Origin: JAICYJ01 sp963797565
GTDB lineage: Bacteria; Actinomycetota; Thermoleophilia; Gaiellales; JAICJC01
Assembly: GCA_963797565.1 (NCBI GenBank)
Contig: CAWCPM010000002.1
Span: 62,001 to 126,000 of the forward strand
Reading direction: 5' to 3'
Length of the DNA stretch: 64,000 bases
The position numbers were made by a program, and so were the translations under genes. The notes beneath the pieces were generated by a model. The model searched no databases. It was not told the DNA's origin and saw nothing but the letters and a program-made list of their open reading frames with translations. Below are positions 7,936 to 14,793 of the stretch, piece by piece. The first letter of the stretch is position 1; the number at the start of each line of letters is the position of its first letter.

Positions 7936-8661
7936 TCAGAGCGTGCGGATGCGGTCGAGCGGCCAGTACGTCGCGAAGGCCTTGCCGATGATGTAGGAGC
8001 GCGGCAGCGTGCCCCAATCGCGGCTGTCATCGGATATCGCCCGGTTATCGCCCATCATGAAGTAGTGCCCGGGAGCGATCCTGATCGGTCCGAAGTTGGT
8101 GGGCGCGGCGGCCTGGGTCAGGTACGGCTCCTTCAGGATGTGACACCCGACGTTGGGTTTGGCACAGATCTCGACGTGGCCGTTACGCCCCTCGACCGTC
8201 TCACCCGGCAGCCCGACGATGCGCTTGATGAAGTAGACGCTGGCCTCGGTCTTTGCGCCCGCGATCGCCTGGTCGCCGGTGCCGGGCGGGTGGAACACGA
8301 TGATGTCACCGCGGCGCGGGTCGTGGAAGCGGTAGATGAAGCGGTTCACAAGCACCCGGTCGCCGCTCTGCAGGGTCGGCTCCATCGACGCCGACGGGAT
8401 CCGGTAGGGCTTGACGATCCAGCCGTTGGTGACGTACCAGAGGCCGAGCGCAGCGGCCAGGATCAGCACCAGCTCCAGCACCGGGTTCATCTGCCGCTTG
8501 GCGGGCGGCTGCACGGGCGGCGCCTGCTCCGCCGCCGGCTCCGGCAGCGGGAACGCTTCGGTCGCGGCGGGTGGCGTCTCGGAGGCCGGCTGCGACGCCT
8601 CCGCCGGTACGCGATCGAGCGGCGCGCCGCCCGCCGCGGGATCGGGTTCGGCTGGATTCAT
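7936..8661 (-). CDS. lepB: signal peptidase I
   Basis: 241 residues. A proline/alanine/glutamate-rich cytoplasmic tail of about 58 residues precedes one membrane helix (LELVLILAAALGLWYV). Catalytic serine is in RIPSASMEPTL (S92) and the lysine in YFIKRIVGLPGE (K146). RGDIIVFHPP and FMMGDNRAISDDSRDWG are the conserved boxes around the active site. It cleaves signal peptides of exported proteins. It lies 6 nt after rplS, the classical rplS-lepB-rnhB order. Confidence 0.95.
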   Translation of the reverse strand: MNPAEPDPAAGGAPLDRVPAEASQPASETPPAATEAFPLPEPAAEQAPPVQPPAKRQMNPVLELVLILAAALGLWYVTNGWIVKPYRIPSASMEPTLQSGDRVLVNRFIYRFHDPRRGDIIVFHPPGTGDQAIAGAKTEASVYFIKRIVGLPGETVEGRNGHVEICAKPNVGCHILKEPYLTQAAAPTNFGPIRIAPGHYFMMGDNRAISDDSRDWGTLPRSYIIGKAFATYWPLDRIRTL

Positions 8662-8667
8662 CGGCTG

Positions 8668-9012
8668 TTAGCGGGACTTCTCGCGAACGCGTGCGGCCTT
8701 GCCGACCTTGTCACGCAGGTAGTAGAGCTTCGCGCGGCTGACGTCACCGATGCTGGCCACATCGATCTTCTCGATCCGAGGCGAGTGCACCGGGAACGTC
8801 CGCTCCACGAACACTTCGTTGAACGATTTCTTGCGGACGGTGAACGTCTCGCGGACGCCCTCGCCCTGCCGCTTGATGCAGATGCCCTCGAACACCTGGA
8901 CGCGGCTGCGGGTGCCCTCGATCACCTTGAAATGCACGCGGACGGTGTCGCCGGCCTTGAACTGGGGCACCTCGCGGCGCTGGCGGTTCTCGATGTCCTG
9001 GATCACGGTCAC
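8668..9012 (-). CDS. rplS: 50S ribosomal protein L19
   Basis: 114 residues from GTG 9012, normal L19 length. Shows the family core VPQFKAGDTVRVHFKVIEG, QVFEGICIKRQG, FTVRKKSFNEVFVERTFPVHSP and the C-terminal AKLYYLRDK. L19 sits at the 30S-50S interface. A second GTG two codons downstream is an alternative. It lies 61 nt after trmD in the conserved rpsP-rimM-trmD-rplS order. Confidence 0.95.
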   Translation of the reverse strand: MTVIQDIENRQRREVPQFKAGDTVRVHFKVIEGTRSRVQVFEGICIKRQGEGVRETFTVRKKSFNEVFVERTFPVHSPRIEKIDVASIGDVSRAKLYYLRDKVGKAARVREKSR

Positions 9013-9073
9013 GGCAGCTCGTCCTCGTCGTCGGAAGCCGAGGAATGGTACCAGCGATGCCGTGCACCGGGGT

Positions 9074-9751
9074 TCAGCCGGAGCGCTCCTGTGAGCGCCG
9101 TCTCCGCCACGCCTCGATCTCGCCGTGGTGGCCGGAGAGGAGCACCTCCGGCACCGTCCAGCCGCGGAACTCGTCGGGCCGCGTGTAGTGCGGGTACTCG
9201 AGGCCGCCGTCCAGCTCCGGGGAGAAGGACTCGACCAGGTGGCTCTGTTCCTTGCCGAGTGCGCCGGGCAGCTTGCGGCAGACGGCATCGACCACCGCCA
9301 TGGCCGGGATCTCGCCGCCGGAGAGGACGTAGCGGCCGATCGAGATCTCGTCGTTCGCCAGGTGCTCGTGCACGCGCTGGTCGAACCCCTCGTAGCGGCC
9401 GCACAAGAGCGTCAACCGCTCGGATGCGGACAGCTCGCCCGCCACGGCGTCGGTGAACTCGCGCCCGACCGGTGCCAGCACCGCCACCCGGCGGTCTCGC
9501 AGCACCTGGTCGATCGCTGCGCCGTAGGTGCTCTCGAGCGCGGCGCAGACGACGTCGACGCGGATCAGCATGCCGGCACCGCCGCCGTAGGGTGCGTCGT
9601 CGACCTGGCGGTAGCCGCCCAGCGCGTGGTCGCGCAGGTCGAGCACGCGCAGCCGCAGCTGCCCCGCCTCGGTTGCATTTCGCAGCGGCCGCGTCTCGGA
9701 CAGCCAGGCGAATGCCTCCGGGAACAGGGTGAAGACGTCGATCTCGAGCAT
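9074..9751 (-). CDS. trmD: tRNA (guanine-N1)-methyltransferase
   Basis: 225 residues from ATG 9751; the stop of rimM overlaps this ATG (TGATG), and a GTG one codon earlier is also possible. Motifs: IDVFTLFPEAF, DDAPYGGGAGML, LLCGRYEGFDQRV and the knot region EISIGRYVLSGGE, which bind SAM in the SPOUT trefoil. It methylates G37 of tRNAs reading CNN-type codons and prevents frameshifting, of interest given the frameshift anomalies elsewhere in this window; the enzyme itself appears intact. Confidence 0.95.
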   Translation of the reverse strand: MLEIDVFTLFPEAFAWLSETRPLRNATEAGQLRLRVLDLRDHALGGYRQVDDAPYGGGAGMLIRVDVVCAALESTYGAAIDQVLRDRRVAVLAPVGREFTDAVAGELSASERLTLLCGRYEGFDQRVHEHLANDEISIGRYVLSGGEIPAMAVVDAVCRKLPGALGKEQSHLVESFSPELDGGLEYPHYTRPDEFRGWTVPEVLLSGHHGEIEAWRRRRSQERSG

Positions 9752-10251
9752 CACACGAAGCCCTCGGCGACCTGGAGGCTGCGGCCGGCCACGTCGATCG
9801 CAACCACGACGTCGGTGACGAACGGGATCATCTCGCCGGAGTCGAGCTCGAGCACGTCGTTGGCCGGGTACTCGTGCACCCGGCGGACGGCACCCAGCCT
9901 GCGCCCGCCGCAGAGCACGGTGCAGCCGACCAGGTCGACGTGGAAGAACTCGTCCTGGTCGGTGGCCGGCAGCGCGTCGGCCGCCACGGTCACGTCCGCG
10001 CCGCGCAGCTCGTCCGCCTGCTCGCGGGTGGCGGCGATGTCGAACCGCACCAGCGGCCTGTCCGCCGTGCCCTTGCGGCCCACGATCACCGCGTCGCGGT
10101 CGCCCAGCCGCACCTGCGTCCCGGGATCCAGCGGCACCACGCCGCCGTGGCCGACCAGGTGCACGAAGCCGTCCAGGCCGTGGCCCCTGCCCACGGCGCC
10201 GATCACGACCCGGGGCGGGCGCCAGCTGGGGTCAGGCAGCGATCTCGACAT
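9751..10251 (-). CDS. rimM: 16S rRNA processing protein RimM
   Basis: 166 residues from ATG 10251, which overlaps the khpA 3' end by 20 nt. The N-terminal RimM domain begins VVIGAVGRGHGLDGFVHL, and the C-terminal PRC-barrel contains DQDEFFHVDLVGCTV and GEMIPFVTDVVVAID. It assists maturation of the 30S head with S19. A later start cannot be excluded because the first ten residues are not conserved in the family. Confidence 0.9.
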   Translation of the reverse strand: MSRSLPDPSWRPPRVVIGAVGRGHGLDGFVHLVGHGGVVPLDPGTQVRLGDRDAVIVGRKGTADRPLVRFDIAATREQADELRGADVTVAADALPATDQDEFFHVDLVGCTVLCGGRRLGAVRRVHEYPANDVLELDSGEMIPFVTDVVVAIDVAGRSLQVAEGFV

Positions 10252-10465
10252 GCACGCGCCGCCCGGCCCGCACCGCGCTGGCCTTGACGACCGTGCGCAG
10301 CGCACGCGCGATGCGGCCCTGCTTGCCGATCACCTTGCCGACATCGTCGGGAGCGACGTGCAGCTCCCAGACCAGCTCCCCGTCCTCACGCTCCAGCCGC
10401 TCGACGCGCACCTGGTCGGGATCGTCGACCAGCTCCCGGGCCAGGTAGATGAGGATCTCCTCCAA
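10232..10465 (-). CDS. khpA: KH-domain RNA-binding protein KhpA
   Basis: 77 residues starting at TTG 10465, 4 nt after the rpsP stop. It is a single type II KH domain with the GxxG loop GKQG in DDVGKVIGKQGRIARALRTVVKA. KhpA, usually with KhpB, binds many small and messenger RNAs and affects cell-size control. Position between rpsP and rimM is conserved in Gram-positive bacteria. Confidence 0.92.
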   Translation of the reverse strand: MEEILIYLARELVDDPDQVRVERLEREDGELVWELHVAPDDVGKVIGKQGRIARALRTVVKASAVRAGRRVHVEIAA

Positions 10466-10469
10466 CCGG

Positions 10470-10724
10470 TCAGGCTCCGGCGGCGGTGGCCTTGCCCGCG
10501 ATCTTGAGCAGCTTGGCGACCTGCTCGGTGGGCTGGGCGCCGTTGGCGATCCAGGCGTTTGCGCGATCGGTGTCGATCTCGATCAGCGACGGATCCATCT
10601 GCGGGTTGTAGCGGCCGATCGTCTCGAGCGTCTTGCCGTCGCGCGGCTCGCGCGAGTCGGCGACGACCACCCGGTAGATCGGATTCTTCTTGTTGCCATG
10701 ACGTGCGAGGCGGATCTTGACCAC
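10470..10724 (-). CDS. rpsP: 30S ribosomal protein S16
   Basis: 84 residues. Begins MVKIRLARHGNKKNPIYRVV and contains SREPRDGKTLETIGRYNP, the S16 signature. Start is GTG 10724; its Shine-Dalgarno GGAGGT lies over the ffh stop codon (AGG TAA), 3 nt upstream of the S16 start, so ffh and rpsP are coupled. Confidence 0.96.
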   Translation of the reverse strand: MVKIRLARHGNKKNPIYRVVVADSREPRDGKTLETIGRYNPQMDPSLIEIDTDRANAWIANGAQPTEQVAKLLKIAGKATAAGA

Positions 10725-10727
10725 CCG

Positions 10728-12056
10728 TTACCTCCGTTGCATTCCGGGAAACTGCGGCATCTTACCCTTGCCGACCTGCTTCATCATCTTCTGAACCTGC
10801 TTGAACTGTGCCAGAAGTTGGTTCACGGTCTGGACGCTTGTGCCGCTGCCGGCCGCGATCCGGCGCCGGCGGGAGCCGGTGATGAGGCGGTGGTTGCGCC
10901 GCTCGGCGGGGGTCATCGAGAGGATGATCGCCTCGATCCGGTCGATCTGCCGCTCGTCCACCTTCATGTTCTTGACCTGCCGGCCGACGCCCGGGATCAT
11001 GCCCAGCAGGCCGGCCATGCCCTGGCCCTGGGTCATCTTGCGCACCTGCCGCAGCTGGCCGAGGAAGTCCTCGAGCGTGAAGTCGGCCTTGCGCAGCTTG
11101 GCCTCCATCTCGCGCGCCTCGTCCTCGTCGAACTGGTCCTGGGCGCGCTCGATCAGGGACATCACGTCGCCCATGCCGAGGATCCGCGAGGCCATGCGGT
11201 CGGGGTGGAACTCCTCCAGCTGGTCGAGCTTCTCCCCGACCGAGACGAACTTGATCGGCTTGCCGGTGACCGCGCGCACGGCCAGCGCGGCGCCGCCGCG
11301 GGCGTCGCCGTCGAGCTTGGTCAGGATCACCCCGTCGTAGTCGACCGCCTCGGAGAAGGCCTGGGCGGTCGTGACGGCGTCCTGGCCGCTCATCGAATCG
11401 AGCACCAGCAGCACGTTGTGGGGCTTGACGGCCTTCTTGATGCGCACGAGCTCGTCCATCAGCTGATCGTCGATGTGCAGCCGGCCGGCGGTGTCGACGA
11501 TCACGACGTCACGCCCCTGCGCCTTGGCCTGCTCGACCCCCCACGCGGCCGTCTCGACCGGGTCGGCCGTGCCCCGCTCGTAGACGGGCACCTGCAGCGA
11601 CTTGCCGAGCGTCTGCAGCTGCTGGATGGCCGCGGGCCGGTAGACGTCGCAGGCGACCAGGGCGGGCGAGCGCTTTTGCTTGGCCAGCAGGCGGGCCAGC
11701 TTGCCGCAGGCGGTGGTCTTGCCGGATCCCTGCAGGCCGGCCATCAGGATCACGGTCGGCGGGCGGTTCGAGAACGAGAGCTTGGTGCCGGCCTCGCCCA
11801 TCAGGCTGGTCAGCTCCTCGTGCACGATCTTGACGACCTGCTGGCCGGGGGTGAGGCTGTCCATCACCTCGGAGCCCATGGCCCGCTCCCGTACGCGGTC
11901 GACGAAGTCCTTGACGACGCCGAAGTTGACGTCGGCCTCGAGCAGCGCCAGGCGGATCTCGCGCATGGCCTTGTTGATGTCGTCCTCGGACAGGCGGCCC
12001 TTGCCCTTGAGGCCGTCGAGGGTGGCGCCGAGCCGATCGGAAAGCGAGTCAAACAT
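10728..12056 (-). CDS. ffh: signal recognition particle protein Ffh
   Basis: 442 residues. N-terminal helical domain, then the SRP GTPase with G1 GLQGSGKTT (107-115), VACDVYRPAAIQQL, DTAGRLHID, and TKLDGDARGG. The C-terminal methionine-rich M domain (about 300-442; GMAGLLGMIPG, SGTSVQTVNQLLAQF) binds signal peptides and 4.5S RNA. No 4.5S RNA gene was recognised in the window. TACCCT lies 8 nt upstream of the ATG with no Shine-Dalgarno sequence, so it probably heads the ffh-rpsP-...-arginase series as a leaderless message. Confidence 0.96.
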   Translation of the reverse strand: MFDSLSDRLGATLDGLKGKGRLSEDDINKAMREIRLALLEADVNFGVVKDFVDRVRERAMGSEVMDSLTPGQQVVKIVHEELTSLMGEAGTKLSFSNRPPTVILMAGLQGSGKTTACGKLARLLAKQKRSPALVACDVYRPAAIQQLQTLGKSLQVPVYERGTADPVETAAWGVEQAKAQGRDVVIVDTAGRLHIDDQLMDELVRIKKAVKPHNVLLVLDSMSGQDAVTTAQAFSEAVDYDGVILTKLDGDARGGAALAVRAVTGKPIKFVSVGEKLDQLEEFHPDRMASRILGMGDVMSLIERAQDQFDEDEAREMEAKLRKADFTLEDFLGQLRQVRKMTQGQGMAGLLGMIPGVGRQVKNMKVDERQIDRIEAIILSMTPAERRNHRLITGSRRRRIAAGSGTSVQTVNQLLAQFKQVQKMMKQVGKGKMPQFPGMQRR

Positions 12057-12064
12057 GTGGGTGC

Positions 12065-12070
12065 AGGGTA
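12065..12070 (-). promoter_or_regulatory. -10 box of ffh (leaderless)
   Basis: TACCCT 8 nt before the ATG in the 311-nt ftsY-ffh spacer. Confidence 0.4.
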
Positions 12071-12220
12071 GACCCTGGCGGGTCGCCGGGGCGGAGCAGG
12101 CCCACGGTGGGTTTGACGCCGCCGGCACGGCTCCGTGACCACCCGTGACCGCCGCTCGCGGGTGGATTGGAGTCAAACACCGCATCGGGCGCCGTTGGCG
12201 GTTCGGCACACCGGCGTCAC

Positions 12221-12245
12221 GCCTGTCACGGACGTCGTGACAGGC
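12221..12245 (-). terminator. perfect 10-bp hairpin in the ftsY-ffh spacer
   Basis: GCCTGTCACG (12221-12230) and CGTGACAGGC (12236-12245) flank a 5-nt loop; two more pairs can form outside. It lies downstream of ftsY and upstream of ffh with no T-run. The rest of the 12057-12367 spacer holds no credible ORF; it contains the ffh -10 box and the palindrome at 12279. Confidence 0.45.
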
Positions 12246-12278
12246 ATCTGGCTCAACCGGGCCAAATCGCTCCCGGGA

Positions 12279-12295
12279 GGGCTCAGAGCCCGACT
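12279..12295. repeat. 17-bp block shared with the 63.3-kb spacer
   Basis: GGGCTCAGAGCCCGACT, which contains the palindrome GGGCTC-A-GAGCCC, recurs exactly at 63353-63369. The two spacers also share GCGGTTCGGCAC (near 12199 and 63380), in the opposite order. Confidence 0.45.
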
Positions 12296-12367
12296 ACGGG
12301 TGCGACGAGGGTTCGTTGCGGGACCGGCACGTCCCGTGACGCGGGCGGCACGTCTGCCGAGGGGCGT

Positions 12368-13357
12368 TCAGTCGCCCGAGAAGAGCGCGCGTGCGAACGT
12401 CTCGGGGTCGAACGGGCGGAGGTCCTCGAGCCCCTCGCCCACCCCGATCAGCTTCACCGGGATCCCCAGCTCGTGCGCGATCGCCAGTGCGATCCCGCCC
12501 TTGGCGGTGCCGTCCAGCTTGGTCAGGACGATCCCCGTCACCTCCACCGCCTGCGAGAACAGCCGCGCCTGCTGCAGCCCGTTCTGCCCGGTCGTGGCGT
12601 CGATCGTGAGCAGCACCTCGTGCGGCGCCCCGGGCTCGCGCTGCCCGATCACCCGGTGGATCTTCCGCAGCTCCTCCATCAGGTGATCCTGCGTGTGCAG
12701 CCGCCCGGCCGTGTCCACGATCACCACGTCGCGTTCGCGCGACTGCGCCGCGGCCACCGAGTCGAACGCCACCGCCGCCGGATCCGCCCCCGACTGCGAC
12801 GACACGAAGTCGGCGCCGGCCCGCTCCGCCCAGGCCTCGAGCTGCTCGCCCGCCGCCGCCCGGAACGTGTCCGCAGCACCGATCACGCACGTCATCCCCG
12901 CCTCCCGCAGGTGGTGTGCGATCTTGCCGATCGACGTGGTCTTGCCGGTGCCGTTGACGCCCGTCATCAGGATCACCGCCGGCCGGTTGCGCACATCGAT
13001 CCGGGGGTCGCCGACCGGGCGCATCAGCTCCGCCACGATCGCGGCCAGCCTGTCGGCCAGCTCCTCGGCGCTGCGCAGCCCTCCCGCATCGGCCTCGCCC
13101 TCGAGCCGCTCGATCACCTCGACCGTCGCCGCCACGCCGCAGTCGGCGTAGATCAGCGCCTCCTCCAGCCGCTCCCACACGTCCGCGTCGGCCGGGTCGA
13201 ACATCACCGCCGTCAGCTGCTGCGTCATCGCCTTGCGGCTCTTGGAGAGGCTCTCGCGCATCCGCGAGAACAGCCCGCGGCGCTCCTCCTCCTCGGCCTC
13301 GGTCGCGACGGACGCGTCGCGGCCGGTGTCGAACATCTGCTCCCAGGTCGTCGGCAT
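12368..13357 (-). CDS. ftsY: signal recognition particle receptor FtsY
   Basis: 329 residues. A short acidic N-terminus (ATEAEEEE) replaces the long acidic A domain. NG domain follows: G1 GVNGTGKTT (133-141), GAADTFRAAAGEQL, DTAGRLHTQ, TKLDGTAKGGIALAI. It docks SRP-ribosome complexes at the membrane. The start is inferred from the family N-terminus (WEQMFDTGRD) and from TACGAT 8 nt upstream. It is divergent from the dehydrogenase gene with only 24 bp between start codons. Confidence 0.95.
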   Translation of the reverse strand: MPTTWEQMFDTGRDASVATEAEEEERRGLFSRMRESLSKSRKAMTQQLTAVMFDPADADVWERLEEALIYADCGVAATVEVIERLEGEADAGGLRSAEELADRLAAIVAELMRPVGDPRIDVRNRPAVILMTGVNGTGKTTSIGKIAHHLREAGMTCVIGAADTFRAAAGEQLEAWAERAGADFVSSQSGADPAAVAFDSVAAAQSRERDVVIVDTAGRLHTQDHLMEELRKIHRVIGQREPGAPHEVLLTIDATTGQNGLQQARLFSQAVEVTGIVLTKLDGTAKGGIALAIAHELGIPVKLIGVGEGLEDLRPFDPETFARALFSGD

Positions 13358-13365
13358 CGCGCTGC

Positions 13366-13375
13366 ATCGTAGAGT
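13366..13375. promoter_or_regulatory. overlapping divergent -10 boxes (ftsY and Ldh-family gene)
   Basis: Minus strand TACGAT (13366-13371) is 8 nt before the ftsY ATG. Plus strand TAGAGT (13370-13375) is 6 nt before the dehydrogenase GTG. The boxes share bases 13370-13371, so each promoter's upstream half lies inside the other gene. Confidence 0.45.
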
Positions 13376-13381
13376 GCCCGG

Positions 13382-14299
13382 GTGACCACGGTCGCCATCG
13401 ATCACCTGCGCGGCGCGCTGACCGCGCGCGGCCGCGAGCTCGGCTTCGACCAGCCTCGCGCCGAGCGCCTGGCCGACCACTTCCTCGACGCCGAGATGCG
13501 CGGCGCCCGCGGCCACGGCGCCGAGCGGATGCGCTGGCTGCACGGCCTCGGCGACCTGCGACCACAGGCCGCCCCGCAGCTGCGGGAGCGCAGCGACGGC
13601 CTGGCCCGCTACGACGGCGACGGCGCGCTCGGCTACCTGGCGCTGGCCGAGGTGCTGGCGGACGAGCTGGCCGACCCTCCGCGGGGCGCGCGGCTGATCG
13701 CCGTCGGCGACTGCTTCCCCACCGGCCGGCTCGGCTACTACGCCGAGCTGGGCGCCGATGCCGGCCTGATCACCCTCGTCACCGCCACCTCCACTCCTCG
13801 CATCGTGCATCCCGAGGGCGGCCCGCCGCTGCTCGGCACGAACCCGCTCTGCCTGGGCCTGCCCGGCCGGCCCGCCACGGTGATCGACGTCTCGATGGGT
13901 GCCGTCACCTACGGCGCCGTGCTGAAGACCGCCGCCATCGGCGGCGAACTGGCGCCCGGCGCCGCCCTTCGCCCCGACGGCACCGTCACCCGCGATCCGG
14001 CCGACGTGATCGCAGGCGCCGCCGGCATCGCTCCCTTCGGCGCCGATCAGTCCTACAAGGGCTTCGCGCTGGCCCTGCTGGTCGAGGCGCTCTGCTCCGC
14101 CCTGGCCGGTCTCGAGGGCCACTCCGCAGCCGTGCTGCTGGCCCGCCCCGCGGCCGACCCCATGCCGGGCCTGCTCTCGGGGCTGGAAGGCCGTCACGTG
14201 CCCGGGGAGGGCAGCCTCGAGCGGCTGCGTGCATCCCGCGCCGCCGGCGCCGTGGATCTGCCGGATGACCTGTGGGCGTGGCTTCAGCCGGACGGCTGA
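13382..14299 (+). CDS. malate/L-lactate dehydrogenase (Ldh2) family oxidoreductase
   Basis: 305 residues, somewhat shorter than the family (about 330-350). N-terminal helical DHFLDAEMRGARGHGAERM includes the family R-G-H-G motif with catalytic H45. The NAD(P)-binding part shows GTNPLCLGLPG, and the C-terminal part FGADQSYKGFALALLVEAL matches the conserved G-x-KGY/F-x-L-A segment. Members reduce or oxidise 2-oxo/2-hydroxy acids; the substrate here is unknown. The 3' end overlaps the convergent acetyltransferase gene by 16 bp. Confidence 0.85.
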   Translation: MTTVAIDHLRGALTARGRELGFDQPRAERLADHFLDAEMRGARGHGAERMRWLHGLGDLRPQAAPQLRERSDGLARYDGDGALGYLALAEVLADELADPPRGARLIAVGDCFPTGRLGYYAELGADAGLITLVTATSTPRIVHPEGGPPLLGTNPLCLGLPGRPATVIDVSMGAVTYGAVLKTAAIGGELAPGAALRPDGTVTRDPADVIAGAAGIAPFGADQSYKGFALALLVEALCSALAGLEGHSAAVLLARPAADPMPGLLSGLEGRHVPGEGSLERLRASRAAGAVDLPDDLWAWLQPDG

Positions 14300-14793
14300 T
14301 CCGGCCGCACCAGCTCCATCAGCAGGCCGTCGTGGAAGCTGCCGTCGCGGCCCCGCTCGTAGCGCCGCATCACGCCCACCGTCCGGAACCCGGCTGCGGT
14401 GTAGCAGCGGATCGCGGGCTCGTTGTCGGCCGACGGATCGATCGTCAGCCGGTGATGGCCGCGTTCCTCGAACAGGTGCGCCGCGACCAGCAGCAACGCC
14501 TCGCGGCCGTGGCCCCGGCCGCGCGCCGTCCCGGCCAGGAACATGTCGACGCCGGCGTGCCGGTAGTCCGGGTCGGTCTCCTCGTGGTACTGGATCAGCC
14601 CCGCCACCTCGCCGTCCAGCTCAACGACCAGCGCGGTCACCTCATCGGGCCCGGCCAGCTTCTCGCGCAGATCGGCCTCGGACACCTCGCCCCACCGCTG
14701 CCAGATCTCGGGCTCGGCCGCGATCTCGGCCAGCCTGGCCACGTCCGGCTCCTGCATCGACCGCACCACCACCCGCGGGCCGCGCAGGATCAC
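14284..14793 (-). CDS. GNAT family N-acetyltransferase (AAC(6')-like)
   Basis: 169 residues. The acetyl-CoA site is DMFLAGTARGRGHGREALLL, with motif B around HHRLTIDPSADNEPAIRCYTAAGFRTVG. YHEETDPDYRHAG resembles the aminoglycoside 6'-N-acetyltransferase subgroup, but this subgroup also contains housekeeping enzymes, so resistance is not implied. Its GTG overlaps the smc stop as GTGA, placing it at the end of the large smc unit. Confidence 0.85.
   Translation of the reverse strand: MILRGPRVVVRSMQEPDVARLAEIAAEPEIWQRWGEVSEADLREKLAGPDEVTALVVELDGEVAGLIQYHEETDPDYRHAGVDMFLAGTARGRGHGREALLLVAAHLFEERGHHRLTIDPSADNEPAIRCYTAAGFRTVGVMRRYERGRDGSFHDGLLMELVRPDQPSG

Noticed and set aside
12057..12367. 4.5S (SRP) RNA gene between ftsY and ffh
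   Set aside because: The spacer lacks the conserved SRP RNA helix 8 and GGAA tetraloop arrangement; the main hairpin is a simple 10-bp stem.
14284..14793. Aminoglycoside resistance gene
   Set aside because: AAC(6')-like residues are present, but the gene is coupled to smc in a housekeeping unit and many non-resistance GNAT enzymes share these features.
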